This document shows positions 7,459 to 17,800 of a DNA stretch of 64,000 bases, piece after piece. The first letter of the stretch is position 1; every line of letters begins with the position of its first letter. This stretch comes from Microbacterium phyllosphaerae (GTDB lineage Bacteria > Actinomycetota > Actinomycetes > Actinomycetales > Microbacteriaceae). The translations under genes were made by a program, and so were the position numbers. The stretch covers positions 1,364,001-1,428,000 of the forward strand of contig NZ_JAGIOA010000001.1 in NCBI RefSeq assembly GCF_017876435.1, given 5' to 3'. Below the pieces are notes generated by a model. That model was not told where the DNA came from and ran no database searches. It worked only from the letters and a program-made list of their open reading frames with translations.

Positions 7459-8904
7459 ATGTCATCGTCGTTGCGCGCCCGCCCCCAGACCAAGTGGTGG
7501 GCGCTCGCCGTCATCTCTCTCACGCAGCTGATCGTCGTCCTCGACGGCACCATCGTCAGCATCGCCCTCCCGCGGGCCCAGGCCGATCTCGGCCTCAGCG
7601 ACGGCCAACGGCAGTGGGTCGTCACCGCCTACGCCCTCGCGTTCGGAGCGTTGCTGCTGCTCGGCGGTCGCATCGCCGACTACCTCGGGCGCAAGCGCAC
7701 GTTCATGATCGGCATGGTCGGGTTCGGCGCGGCATCCCTCTTCGGCGGTCTCGCGCAGCAGGGATGGGAGCTCATCCTCGCGCGCGGTCTGCAGGGCGTG
7801 TTCGCCGCGCTCCTCGCCCCGGCGGCGCTCGCTCTGTTGACCGTCACCTTCCCGTCCGGACGCGAGCGCAACACCGCGTTCGCGGTCTTCGGAACGGTCG
7901 CGGGAACGGGCGCCGCGATCGGACTGCTGCTGGGCGGATTCCTCACCGAGTTCACCGACTGGCGCTGGTGCCTGCTGGTCAACCTCTTCTTCGTCGCCGT
8001 CGGTCTCGTCGGCGGTGCGCTCTTCCTCACCGAGAGTCGCGCCGAGGGCGACAACCGCTACGACGTCTGGGGTGCGATCACCGTGACCCTCGGACTCGGA
8101 GCTCTCGTGTACGGATTTAGCCTCGCGGAGAACGGCTGGGGAGACCCTCTGACGATCACGTTCCTCGCGCTCGGCGTGGTGCTGCTCGGCGTGTTCGTGT
8201 GGGTCGAGAGTCGGGTCTCGCAGCCGCTGCTGCCGCTGCGAGTGGTCGCGGACCGCGTGCGCGGCGGTGCGTTCCTGATCCAGGGAGTCGCCGGAGCGAT
8301 CATGATCGGTGCGACGCTCTACCTGACGTTCCACCTCCAGTTCGTGCTCGGCATGGGCGCACTCCCGGCGGGCGCAGCGACTCTTCCGCTGCCGATCGCC
8401 ACGATGATCATCGCCCCCGTCGCGACGAAGCTCCTCACCGTGATCGGCCCGCGTCCGATGCTGATCGTGGGGCCGCTGATCGCCGCGGCCGGTCTGTTCC
8501 TGCTTTCGGGAATCACCCCGGACGGGGCGTACATCGTGCAGATCGCCCCGGCGCTCGTGCTCCTCGGAGTGGGCATGGGCTTCGTGTTCATCCCGCTGCA
8601 GAACCTCGCCCTGACGGGAGTGGCACCGCACGATGCGGGCGTCGCATCGGCCGTCGCCAACTCCGCGATGCAGATCGGCGGATCGATCGGCCTGTCGGTG
8701 TTCACCGCGGTGTACGCGGCTTCGGTGGGCGGGCACGCGCAGGCGGACCTCACGCCGTGGCAGCTCACCGAGGCGTACGGCTGGATCTTCATCGTCGCGT
8801 CGATCCTCATGGTCGTGGCCGCCGTGATCGCCGCCGTCATGGTGCGCGGCACGAAGGACGAACTGATGCCGGCGCAGCCGGGAATGGCGGTCGGCGCGCA
8901 CTGA
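7459..8904 (+). CDS. DHA2-type MFS drug exporter
   Basis: The 481-residue protein has about 14 hydrophobic helices. It shows the motif VVLDGTIVSIALPRAQADL in helix 1 (motif D1 of DHA2 exporters) and GGRIADYLGRKRTF in loop 2-3 (motif A). The family (EmrB/QacA type) exports cationic drugs, dyes or metabolites by proton antiport. The ATG at 7459 follows GGAGG by seven bases; a longer in-frame start upstream would run through the leader hairpins. The RBS-sequestering leader suggests translation is induced by a ligand or by stalled ribosomes. Confidence 0.88.
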   Translation: MSSSLRARPQTKWWALAVISLTQLIVVLDGTIVSIALPRAQADLGLSDGQRQWVVTAYALAFGALLLLGGRIADYLGRKRTFMIGMVGFGAASLFGGLAQQGWELILARGLQGVFAALLAPAALALLTVTFPSGRERNTAFAVFGTVAGTGAAIGLLLGGFLTEFTDWRWCLLVNLFFVAVGLVGGALFLTESRAEGDNRYDVWGAITVTLGLGALVYGFSLAENGWGDPLTITFLALGVVLLGVFVWVESRVSQPLLPLRVVADRVRGGAFLIQGVAGAIMIGATLYLTFHLQFVLGMGALPAGAATLPLPIATMIIAPVATKLLTVIGPRPMLIVGPLIAAAGLFLLSGITPDGAYIVQIAPALVLLGVGMGFVFIPLQNLALTGVAPHDAGVASAVANSAMQIGGSIGLSVFTAVYAASVGGHAQADLTPWQLTEAYGWIFIVASILMVVAAVIAAVMVRGTKDELMPAQPGMAVGAH

Positions 8905-9013
8905 GGCGCTCGCGGCGTCCGTTCCGCTCGCGATCCGGTCGGATCCGGCGTCAGGAACGGATGCCGCGGCACGCCTCGGACCGAATGTCGGTGGGGCTTC
9001 GTACCGTGTGAGT

Positions 9014-10168
9014 ATGCGCATCCTGCACACCTCCGACTGGCACATCGGCCGCACCTTCCATGGCAACTCGACCATGGACGCGCTGGCCGAGGTGCTCGGG
9101 GCGCTCACCGAGCAGGTGCGGGAGAACGCGGTCGACGTCGTGATCGTCGCGGGTGACGTCTTCGACTCCGCGACGCCGGCGGGCGCTGCGTACACGCTGC
9201 TCGGCGACGCCCTGGTCGCGCTGCACGAGACGGGCGCGCGGGTGATCGTCACGAGCGGCAACCATGACTCCGCCGCTCGCCTCGGATTCCAGGCGCGTCT
9301 GCTGCGCGACGGCATCCATGTCCTCACCGACCCACTCGCGATCGGCACACCGGTGACGCTGGCGGATGCCGACGGGCCGGTGCACTTCTACGGCATCCCG
9401 TACCTCGAGCCCGCGATCGTGCGTCAGCACTGGAGCGGGGTCGAGCTGCGCACCCAGGCGCAGACGCTCGCGCATGCGATGGATCTCGTCCGTGCCGGTA
9501 TGGGGGAGCACCCCGGTCGATCCGTCGCGATCGCGCACTGCTTCGCGGCGGGGGTCGACGCGACTCTGGGCCTGGAGCGCGAGGTCCGCCAGGGCGGGCT
9601 CGACGTCGTTCCGCTGTCGGTCTTCGACGGGCCGGACTACGTCGCCCTCGGTCACATCCACGGGCGCCAGCAGATCAGCGACCGCGTGCGCTATTCGGGG
9701 GCACCCCTGCACTACAGCTTCGGCGAGAAGAGCAAGCCGCGCGGATCATGGCTCGTCGAGCTCGACGCGGCCGGGCTCGCCTCGATCGACTGGCTCGACC
9801 TGCCCGTCCCTCGTCGGCTGGTCACGCTCACCGGCATGCTCGACGAGATCCTGTCCGACGAGAACGTGGCGGCGCACGCAGGCGACTGGGTGTGCGCGGT
9901 GTACACCGACGCGCTCGCTCAGACCGAACCGATGCGTCGACTCCGCGACCGGTATCCGCACTGCGCGATGGTGCAGCACCAGCCGTCCGAGACGGCGGAG
10001 CGGATCGAACGCTCCTACGTCGAGCGACTCCGCGGTGCGGTCACCGACCCCGAGCGCATTGAAGCCTTCCTCGAGCATGTCCGATCAGGGCACGGTCCGA
10101 GTGCGCGCGAGGGCGAGCTGATCCGCGAGGTGCTCGACGACCGCGTGCGCGCAGAAGCGCTGATCTAG
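9014..10168 (+). CDS. sbcD: exonuclease SbcCD subunit D (Mre11-type nuclease)
   Basis: The 384-residue protein is the nuclease half of SbcCD, which opens hairpins and trims blocked DNA ends in recombination repair. Metallophosphoesterase motifs are in order: SDWHIG (7-12), AGDVFDS (46-52), SGNHDS (81-86), a later His region (AIAHCFAAG) and ALGHIHGRQ. ATG at 9014 is the canonical MRILHTSDWHIG start and lies six bases after TACCGT; a GTG six bases further upstream is less likely. sbcC follows after about 50 bases, so the two form an operon. Confidence 0.95.
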   Translation: MRILHTSDWHIGRTFHGNSTMDALAEVLGALTEQVRENAVDVVIVAGDVFDSATPAGAAYTLLGDALVALHETGARVIVTSGNHDSAARLGFQARLLRDGIHVLTDPLAIGTPVTLADADGPVHFYGIPYLEPAIVRQHWSGVELRTQAQTLAHAMDLVRAGMGEHPGRSVAIAHCFAAGVDATLGLEREVRQGGLDVVPLSVFDGPDYVALGHIHGRQQISDRVRYSGAPLHYSFGEKSKPRGSWLVELDAAGLASIDWLDLPVPRRLVTLTGMLDEILSDENVAAHAGDWVCAVYTDALAQTEPMRRLRDRYPHCAMVQHQPSETAERIERSYVERLRGAVTDPERIEAFLEHVRSGHGPSAREGELIREVLDDRVRAEALI

Positions 10169-10219
10169 TCCGGTGATGATTCGCCATGGCCACGCTCTGA
10201 CAGCGAAGACGGTGCGCTG

Positions 10220-13216
10220 ATGCAGCTGCACCGACTCCAGGTCGAGGGATTCGGCCCCTTCCGTGACCGTCAGGTCGTGGATTTCGACGCATTCGCCGAC
10301 GACGGCATCTTCCTGATCGCCGGGCGCACCGGCGCCGGAAAATCGAGCATCCTCGATGCCGTGTGCTTCGGACTCTACGGCGGGGTGCCGCGATACGAGG
10401 GGGGCGAGAAGCGGCTCCGCAGCGATCACTGCGAACCCGACGATGTGACGGAGGTCGTGGTCGAGTTCAGCACCTCGGCAGGACGCTACCGTGTCACTCG
10501 GTCGCCCGAGTACGAGCGGCCCAAGAAGCGCGGCGGAGGCCTGACGGTGCAGCCCGCCGCCGTGCAGCTCGACACGCTCGTCGGCGGGGAATGGGTGGGG
10601 ATGGCCGCGAAAGAGCGCGAAGCCGCCTACGAGCTCGATGAGATCCTGCAGCTGAGTCGTGAGCAGTTCCTCCAGGTGATCCTGCTCGCTCAGAACCGCT
10701 TCTCGGAGTTCCTGCTCGCAGGAAGCAAAGATCGGCAGGCGCTGCTGCGGCGTCTTTTCGGTACGGAGCGCTTCGAAGACGTGCAAGCCCGATTCGATGA
10801 GCGACGCAAGGCCACGGAACACGCGCTGGGCGCACGACTGGCGACCGTCTCGGCGAGGCTCGACGAGGGCGAGCGGCTCGTGTCGAAGGCCGAGCTCGGT
10901 CCTGGCGCCGTCGACTCGCCGGACGGCGAGGTCAGCACCGAAGAGCCGGGTGCGGTGGCGACCACCGACGAGCGTCTCGACGGCTTGAGACAGGCGAAGG
11001 CGCGCGCGGACTATCGCGCCGAGCGGCGGGCGGCTGAGCGCCTCGATGCCGAGAGGCGCTCCGTCGAGGCCGATGCGGCGCTTGCGACGCTGCGTGACGA
11101 GCAGCGCGCGCAGGTCGAGCGAGACCGCGCCAGACTCGCACTCGCGCGCCTCGAGGCCGAGGAGCCGTCGATCCGCGACGCACGCATGGAGTGGGAGAAC
11201 GCCAGAGCGGCCGACGTGCTGCGCGGCCCGATCGACGCGGCGGTCAAGGCGGGTGCCGCGCTCGACGCTGCGGTCGAGGCGGAGGCACGGGCTCGAGCCG
11301 CCTGGGAATCGCACGGAATCGACGTCGGTGACCTTGCCGTCTGGGCTGCCGAACGCACGAAGCTGACGGGGGCATGGGAGCGGGCGGCGGAGCTGGAGAG
11401 GTCGGCCCCAGGGCTCGACGCGGAGCTCGCCGCAGCCGTCGATGTGCTGACGGAGGCGAAGATTCGCGTCGAGGCGGGCGCGGCCGAGCGTGCGGCGCTT
11501 CCCGCGCAGCTCGACGAGCTCACTCGTGAGCGCGACGAGGCGCGCCGGGTCGCCGACCGCACGAACGACCTGGCCACGGCGCGAAACGCCGCAGCCGCAC
11601 GCCATGCGGCTGCGCTCGAGGTGGCCCGGCTCGAGGTCGACCGCATCGCGGCGGAACGGGCGCTCGCCGACGCGAGCGCCTCGCTGGCCTCCGCGCAGTC
11701 GCTGCTCGCGCGGCTGCGACAGCGTCGACTCGACGGTTTCGCCGGTGAGCTGGCCACCGCCTTGCGCGAGGGCGACGCGTGTCCGGTCTGCGGTTCGCGC
11801 GAGCATCCGGCGCCGGCCGTCCATGCAGATCCCGTCTCCGCGGATGACATCGATGAGGCGGAGTCCGAACGCGACCGCCTCGCCCGGGGCGAACGAGAGG
11901 CGTCGGAGCTCGTCTCGACGTTGCGCGCCGAGCTCGCCGCGGCCGTGACGAGGGCAGATGGCAGAGATGCTGAGTCCGCGGGTGCTGAGCTCTCGCTCGC
12001 GACGGACGAGCATGCGCAGGGCATCGCCGCGATCGAGCAGATGCGAAGGCTCGACGAGGTGCGCGACACGCTGATCGAGCGCATCCACCGACTCGACGCC
12101 GAACACGACGCCGATGCCACGGCTCTCGCCACGGCCCGCGAGACACAGGTGCTGCTCGCACAGCGAGTGTCCGAGACGCGCGCGGCGGTCGCCGAAGCCC
12201 GGGGCGAGTTCTCCTCGGTGGCAGACCGGCTGGCCGCGACGACCGCCGAGATCGGTGCGGCCGTCTCACTGGTCGAGACGTCTGCGGAAACGGTGCGCAG
12301 AGCCGAGACCGCGACGGCGGCGAGGGCCGAACAGGACGCCGCGCTCGAGGCATCGGTCTTCGACGACGCTGCGGATGCAGAGGCGGCCCTGCGATCCGCG
12401 GCCGCGATGACCGCACTCGAGAACCGGATCACCACGCACGCGGTGCAACGCGAGAAGGAGCGGGCGATCCTTCTCGATCTCGAGCTCCGCACGCTTCCCG
12501 AGGAGCCGATCGACCTCGAACCCGCGGAGCACGAATCACGGGCCGCACGTCAGAGGTGGACGACGGCGGTCGACGACGCCGGGAGAGCCGCGGGCGTGGC
12601 CGACCAGCTCACCGCGATCATCGATTCTGCCGCCGCCGAGCACGCGCGCGTCGCAGGCGACTCCGCCGACTTCGAGATCCTTCGAGGACTGGCCGACACC
12701 ATCGCGGGCCGCGGGGCGAACACTCGCAAGATGACCCTCGAGACGTTCGTCCTCGCTGCCGAACTCGAAGAGATCGTCGACGCCGCGAACCGTCGCCTCG
12801 GTGACATGTCGACCGGGCGCTATCAGCTCCGGCACTCCGACGCCCTCGCCGCGCGCGGAGCGGCGTCGGGCCTGGGCATCGTCGTGTTCGACGCCTTCAC
12901 CGGACAGACGCGCCCTGCGCAGTCGCTCTCCGGCGGAGAGACGTTCCTCAGCTCACTCGCGCTGGCACTCGGTCTCGCCGAGGTCGTCACGGCGCGTGCG
13001 GGCGGCATCCGTCTCGACACGCTGTTCATCGACGAGGGGTTCGGGTCCCTCGACGGCGACACACTCGACATCGCGATGCGCACGCTCGACGAGCTCAGGC
13101 AGGGCGGCCGCACGGTGGGCGTGATCAGTCACGTCGAGGCGATGCAGGAGCAAATACCGGCGCAGCTCCGAGTGCGTGCGACGTCGGAGGGGCCGAGCGT
13201 CATCGAATCACGCTGA
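10220..13216 (+). CDS. sbcC: exonuclease SbcCD subunit C (Rad50-type ATPase)
   Basis: This 998-residue SMC-like protein has the Walker A motif GRTGAGKSSILDAV near residue 35. Long Glu/Ala/Arg-rich coiled coils flank a CPVC zinc hook at residues 521-524. The C-terminal ABC half carries LSGGETFLSSLALALGLAE (signature) and DTLFIDEGFGSLD (Walker B and D-loop). It partners SbcD, uses ATP to hold and position DNA ends, and dimerises through the hook. The start matches MQLHRLQVEGFGPF of the family. Length is usual for actinobacterial SbcC. Confidence 0.96.
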   Translation: MQLHRLQVEGFGPFRDRQVVDFDAFADDGIFLIAGRTGAGKSSILDAVCFGLYGGVPRYEGGEKRLRSDHCEPDDVTEVVVEFSTSAGRYRVTRSPEYERPKKRGGGLTVQPAAVQLDTLVGGEWVGMAAKEREAAYELDEILQLSREQFLQVILLAQNRFSEFLLAGSKDRQALLRRLFGTERFEDVQARFDERRKATEHALGARLATVSARLDEGERLVSKAELGPGAVDSPDGEVSTEEPGAVATTDERLDGLRQAKARADYRAERRAAERLDAERRSVEADAALATLRDEQRAQVERDRARLALARLEAEEPSIRDARMEWENARAADVLRGPIDAAVKAGAALDAAVEAEARARAAWESHGIDVGDLAVWAAERTKLTGAWERAAELERSAPGLDAELAAAVDVLTEAKIRVEAGAAERAALPAQLDELTRERDEARRVADRTNDLATARNAAAARHAAALEVARLEVDRIAAERALADASASLASAQSLLARLRQRRLDGFAGELATALREGDACPVCGSREHPAPAVHADPVSADDIDEAESERDRLARGEREASELVSTLRAELAAAVTRADGRDAESAGAELSLATDEHAQGIAAIEQMRRLDEVRDTLIERIHRLDAEHDADATALATARETQVLLAQRVSETRAAVAEARGEFSSVADRLAATTAEIGAAVSLVETSAETVRRAETATAARAEQDAALEASVFDDAADAEAALRSAAAMTALENRITTHAVQREKERAILLDLELRTLPEEPIDLEPAEHESRAARQRWTTAVDDAGRAAGVADQLTAIIDSAAAEHARVAGDSADFEILRGLADTIAGRGANTRKMTLETFVLAAELEEIVDAANRRLGDMSTGRYQLRHSDALAARGAASGLGIVVFDAFTGQTRPAQSLSGGETFLSSLALALGLAEVVTARAGGIRLDTLFIDEGFGSLDGDTLDIAMRTLDELRQGGRTVGVISHVEAMQEQIPAQLRVRATSEGPSVIESR

Positions 13217-13261
13217 GGTCCGCGCCATCCTCGCCGCCCCTCGGTCAGCGTGCCATCATCC

Positions 13262-13819
13262 TCAGACGCCGTACTCCCGGCGGATCACCTCTCGCAGCTG
13301 CACGCTGCACCGCGCGATCGCCTCGCGGAAGTCGACCAGTGCGCCGTCTTCGGCCCGGTCGGAGATCGCACGGAACGCGCGGATCGGCACACCGAACTGC
13401 TGCGCGACCCAGATGTACGCATAGGTCTCCATGTCGACCAGGCCTGCGCCGGACGGTCGGATGACGGCGGTGATCCCGGCATCTCCGACGAAACTGTCGC
13501 CGGTCGCGATCAGCACGCCCTCGCGGCCGGTCGACACGCGAGCGGGCAGAGACACATGCTGACCTGCGACACCGTCGAGGTCGAACACGTCGTGCTGCAG
13601 TGCGCTGCCGATCTCATGCGCGGTCGCGTCGAGTTCAGGGTCGATGCCGCCGGCGGTCCCGACGACCACCACCTCGGAGTACTCCTTGGCATCGAGCGCA
13701 CGCGTCAGCGCGAACACGGCCTGCATCTTGCCCTCGCCGGTCACGAGCTGGTCGAACCCCTCGAGCTCCTCGGGGAACGCTGCGAGTTCGGAGGCCATGG
13801 CTGCGACGAGAAGTTTCAC
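13262..13819 (-). CDS. MTA/SAH nucleosidase-type (PNP/UDP family) protein
   Basis: The 185-residue protein resembles the N-glycosidase/phosphorylase fold: MKLLVAAMASELAAF at the start, VVGTAGGIDPELD in the purine-site region, VDMETYAYIWVAQQFGVP with the ribose-binding Met-Glu pair, and RAISDRAED with the catalytic Asp. These features fit 5'-methylthioadenosine/S-adenosylhomocysteine nucleosidase. It is shorter than the 230 or so residues of the E. coli enzyme, so the exact substrate is open. It starts with GTG at 13819 with GAGAGGA seven bases upstream. It is convergent with sbcC. Confidence 0.75.
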   Translation of the reverse strand: MKLLVAAMASELAAFPEELEGFDQLVTGEGKMQAVFALTRALDAKEYSEVVVVGTAGGIDPELDATAHEIGSALQHDVFDLDGVAGQHVSLPARVSTGREGVLIATGDSFVGDAGITAVIRPSGAGLVDMETYAYIWVAQQFGVPIRAFRAISDRAEDGALVDFREAIARCSVQLREVIRREYGV

Positions 13820-13931
13820 CCCGCCATCCTCTCAGGTGGATCGACCGCCGCGGAGCCGACCGCGCGCCGTCGACGTCATCTCGATGTAACACTGGGGGAG
13901 GATACTGACGTCGGCCAGACCGGAGGAAGAC

Positions 13932-14750
13932 ATGACCCTGCAGCAGCAGATCTCTGAAGCACTCGGTGTGAAGTCCGAGATCGACCCCGAAGTCGAGGTG
14001 GAGCGCCGGGTGGGGTTCCTCGTCGACTATCTGCGCACGACAGGAGCGAAGGGCTTCGTGCTCGGGATCTCCGGCGGGCAGGATTCGACCCTCGCCGGTC
14101 GCCTGGCGCAGCTCGCGGTCGAGCGCGTGCGCGCCGAGGGCGGAGAGGCGAAGTTCCTCGCGGTGCGCCTGCCGTACCGGGTGCAGAAGGATGCGGCGGA
14201 TGCCGAGGCCGCGCTCGAGTTCATCGCACCGGACGCCTCGGTCGAGGTGAACATCCAGAACGGCGTCGACGGCGTCGAGGAGGACATCGAGTTCGCCGTC
14301 ACGAGCGACATCAGCGACTTCAACCGCGGAAACATCAAGGCGCGCGTGCGCATGGTGACGCAGTACGCGCTCGCCGGGCACGACGGTCTCATCGTCATCG
14401 GCACCGACCATGCGGCTGAGGCGGTCACGGGCTTCTACACGAAGTTCGGTGACGGCGCGGCCGACATCCTTCCGCTGTCGGGCCTCAGCAAGCGCCAGGG
14501 GCGCTCGCTGCTCCTCCTGCTCGGAGCGCCCGATCGGCTCGCGTACAAGGTGCCGACGGCCGACCTCCTCGACGGCCAGCCCGGCCGAGCCGACGAGGAC
14601 GAGCTGGGGCTCACGTACGAGCAGATCGACGACTTCCTCGAGGGGCGATCCGTCGACCCCGAGGTCGCGGGGCGCATCGAATCGCGCTACCTCGCGACCC
14701 AGCACAAGCGTCACCTTCCGGTCACTCCCGACGACACCTGGTGGCGCTGA
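13932..14750 (+). CDS. nadE: ammonia-dependent NAD+ synthetase
   Basis: The 272-residue enzyme amidates nicotinate adenine dinucleotide to NAD+ with ATP and ammonia, the last step of NAD synthesis. The PP-loop SGGQDS is at residues 47-52, followed by the family segments [38 protein letters not shown] and [10 protein letters not shown]. There is no N-terminal glutaminase domain, so it uses free ammonia, like E. coli NadE. The ATG is preceded by GGAGGAAGAC. Confidence 0.95.
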   Translation: MTLQQQISEALGVKSEIDPEVEVERRVGFLVDYLRTTGAKGFVLGISGGQDSTLAGRLAQLAVERVRAEGGEAKFLAVRLPYRVQKDAADAEAALEFIAPDASVEVNIQNGVDGVEEDIEFAVTSDISDFNRGNIKARVRMVTQYALAGHDGLIVIGTDHAAEAVTGFYTKFGDGAADILPLSGLSKRQGRSLLLLLGAPDRLAYKVPTADLLDGQPGRADEDELGLTYEQIDDFLEGRSVDPEVAGRIESRYLATQHKRHLPVTPDDTWWR

Positions 14751-14776
14751 CACGGCCCGCACGGTGAGCCCGTGTC
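14749..14776 (+). terminator. hairpin downstream of nadE
   Basis: GACACGG (14749-14755) and CCGTGTC (14770-14776) form a 7-bp stem beginning in the nadE stop codon. There is no T-run. It may end nadE transcription before the next gene. Confidence 0.4.
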
Positions 14777-14821
14777 GGATGCCGCGGCTAGTGTCGAAGC
14801 ATCCGAGAGAACGGGAGCATC

Positions 14822-17800
14822 GTGCGGATCGACACCCAGGCGCAGCGCGTCATCTGGAGCGCCAGCGACCTCAAGGCCGCCGCCGAATGCGAGTTCGCCT
14901 GGTGTCGCGCGATCGACGCCAAGCTCGGCCGGGTGCCGGCCGTCGAAGAGCCTGAAGACGCGACTCTCGCGCGCGCCGCGCTGCTCGGAGACGTCCACGA
15001 GCAGAACGTCCTCGCGCGGTACATCGACGACCTGGGCGACGATCGGGTGCACCGCATCGAGAAGGTGTCGTCGGTCGATGCCGAGGCCCTCGCGGCCGCT
15101 GTCGACGAGACGGTGCGCGCACTGGAGTCCGACGCGGTGGTCGTGTTCCAGGCGGCATTCGCGACACCCGAGTTCGTCGGGTTCGCCGACTTCCTGAAGC
15201 GAGACGACGACGGGCGCTGGCGGGTGCAGGACTCCAAGCTCGCGCGCAAGGCTCGGGTCACGGCTCTCATGCAGCTCGCGGCATACGTCGACCAGCTCGA
15301 CCGACTGGCGATCCCTCGCTCCGACGAGGTCGACCTCATCCTCGGCGACGGTTCGATCAGCACGCATGCCGTCGACGACCTGCTTCCGCTCTTCCAGGTC
15401 AGAAGGGCTCGTCTGCGAGCGCTCATCGCCGACCGCAGGATCGATGACCCCTCGCCCGACACGGCCCTGGCGTGGGGCGACGACCGCGGCGACCTCGAGA
15501 TCGTGGCATGCGGTCGCTGCGCCACCTGTGAAGAGCAGGTGATCGCCCACCGTGATCTGCTCATGGTCGCGCGCATGCGGCCCGTGCAGCGCGCTCGGCT
15601 GCGCGCGGCCGGCATCGAGACGATCGACGCGCTGGCCGCCGCAGCGGTTGCGCCGGAAGGCATGAACGTCGACACCTTCGAGACGCTGCGCGCGCAGGCG
15701 CAGCTGCAGCTGAGGGCGGATGCCGAGGGCGCCACGACATACGACGTGCACTACGCGGCGGCGATCCATACGCTGCCGGTTCCGAGTCACGGCGACATCT
15801 TCTTCGACTTCGAGGGCGACCCGCTCTACACCGAGCCCGCGCCGGACGGCGCCGCGCATTGGGGGATCGACTACCTGTTCGGATGGGTCGACAACGCCGA
15901 CCAGTACACCGCGCTCTGGGCGCACGACTTCGCCGCCGAGCGTGAGGCGTTCGAGCGGTTCCTCGACTTCGTCGCGGTGCGGCGCGCCGCTCATCCCGGG
16001 ATGCACATCTACCACTACGCGCCCTACGAGACCTCGCACCTGGTCGCGATGGCGGCTCGGCACGGAGTGCGCGAGGGGGAGATCGACCGGCTGCTGCGCG
16101 AGGGCGTGTTCGTCGACCTGTATCCGCTGGTGCTGCGCACCGTGCGGGTGGGGTCGAGGTCGTACTCGATCAAGAAGCTCGAGCCGCTGTACATGGGCGA
16201 CGATGTGCGCACGAGCGATGTGCAGAAGGGCGATGACTCGATCGTCCAGTACGTCGCCGCGAAGGAACTGGCCGCAGCGGGGGAGCAGACCGAGGCTGAT
16301 GCGGTGTTCGCCGATCTCGCCGACTACAACCGGTATGACTGCGTGTCGACGCGGCGCTTGCGCAACTGGCTGATCGAGATCGCGAAGAAGGAGGGGGTGA
16401 ACCCCGCACCGCCCGATCAGGCCGACGAGGTGATCTACGAGCCCTCGCCGCGGTCGGTCGCGCTGCTCAGCGATGCCGAACGTGCCGTCGATGCAGGCGG
16501 AGACGGGCAGGTGCATCGCATCGCGGCCGCTGCGATCGACTACTTCCCCCGCGAGGCGAAGAGCTTCTGGGTGTCGCACTTCCAGCGGCTGCGTGAGCCC
16601 GTGACGATGTGGGACGCCACGCGCGACGTGGTGCGGATCGACAGCACCACGTCGACCGTTCGGCGCGACTGGAGCGTCGCGGAGGGGCGTCGTGTGATGT
16701 CACGCGACATCGAGGTGCGCGGTGAGGTGTCGCCGGGCACCACGCTCGGTGCCGGCTCTCAGCCGTTCGCGCTCTATGCGGTGCCCGCCCCGTTCGACAC
16801 CGAGTTTCCCTCGCGTGCCGTGCACGTGCCGCACACCGTGACGGTCGCCGAGGTGCTCGACGACGGCTATCTGATCACCGAGACGGCGATTCAGGGGCAG
16901 ACCTGGGACGAGCTGCCGCTCGCCCTGACACCCGCCGCACCTCCGCGCGTCGTCTCGCTGCAGGGCGCGATCGACGAGTGGGCCGACACCGTGCACGCCG
17001 CCGCACCGGGCTTCCCGCATGACGCCGCGACCGACATCCTGCGCCGCATCCCGCCGCGCACGATATCGGGAGACGCGCTTCCGGCGAACGACGACGACAC
17101 GATCGACGCGATCGTGCGCGGCATCCTCGACCTCGATCGCAGCTATCTCGCGGTGCAGGGCCCTCCGGGCACGGGCAAGACTTACACGGGCTCCCAGGTG
17201 ATCGCACGCCTCGTCAACGACCACGGCTTCACCGTCGGTGTGGTGGCGCAATCGCACGCGATCATCGAGAACCTGCTCGAGCGGGTGGTCGCAGACGGCG
17301 TGCCCGCGGCGCAGGTGGCGAAAGCGCCGAAGGACCCCTCGATCGACCCGTCGTACACGGTGATACCCAAGAACGGCATGGCGTCCTTCCTCGGCGAGCA
17401 CACCGATCACGGCGCGGTCGTCGGAGGAACCGCCTGGGACTTCAGCAACACGTCGCGCGTCGACCGAGCCGGCCTCGACCTGCTCGTGATCGACGAGGCC
17501 GGGCAGTTCTCCCTCGCCTCGACCATCGCCGTCGCGGCCGGAGCCAAGCGCCTGCTGCTGCTCGGCGACCCGCAGCAGCTTCCGCAGGTGAGTCAGGGTG
17601 CGCACCCCGAACCAGTCGACACCTCGGCCCTGGGGTGGGTCATGGACGGCGACGCGGTCGTCAAGCCCGATCACGGCTACTTCCTCGCACGGTCGTGGCG
17701 CATGCACCCGTTCGTCGCGGCACCCGTCTCGGCACTCGCCTACGCCGGCCAGCTGGCGTCAGCGCCGGGAACCGAGCTGAGATCGCTCGAGGGAATCGAC

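Noticed and set aside
10085..12106. A 673-codon open frame antisense to sbcC
   Set aside because: It mirrors the coiled-coil coding of sbcC, has low-complexity Arg/Leu/Glu composition and no domain. In GC-rich DNA long antisense frames are expected.
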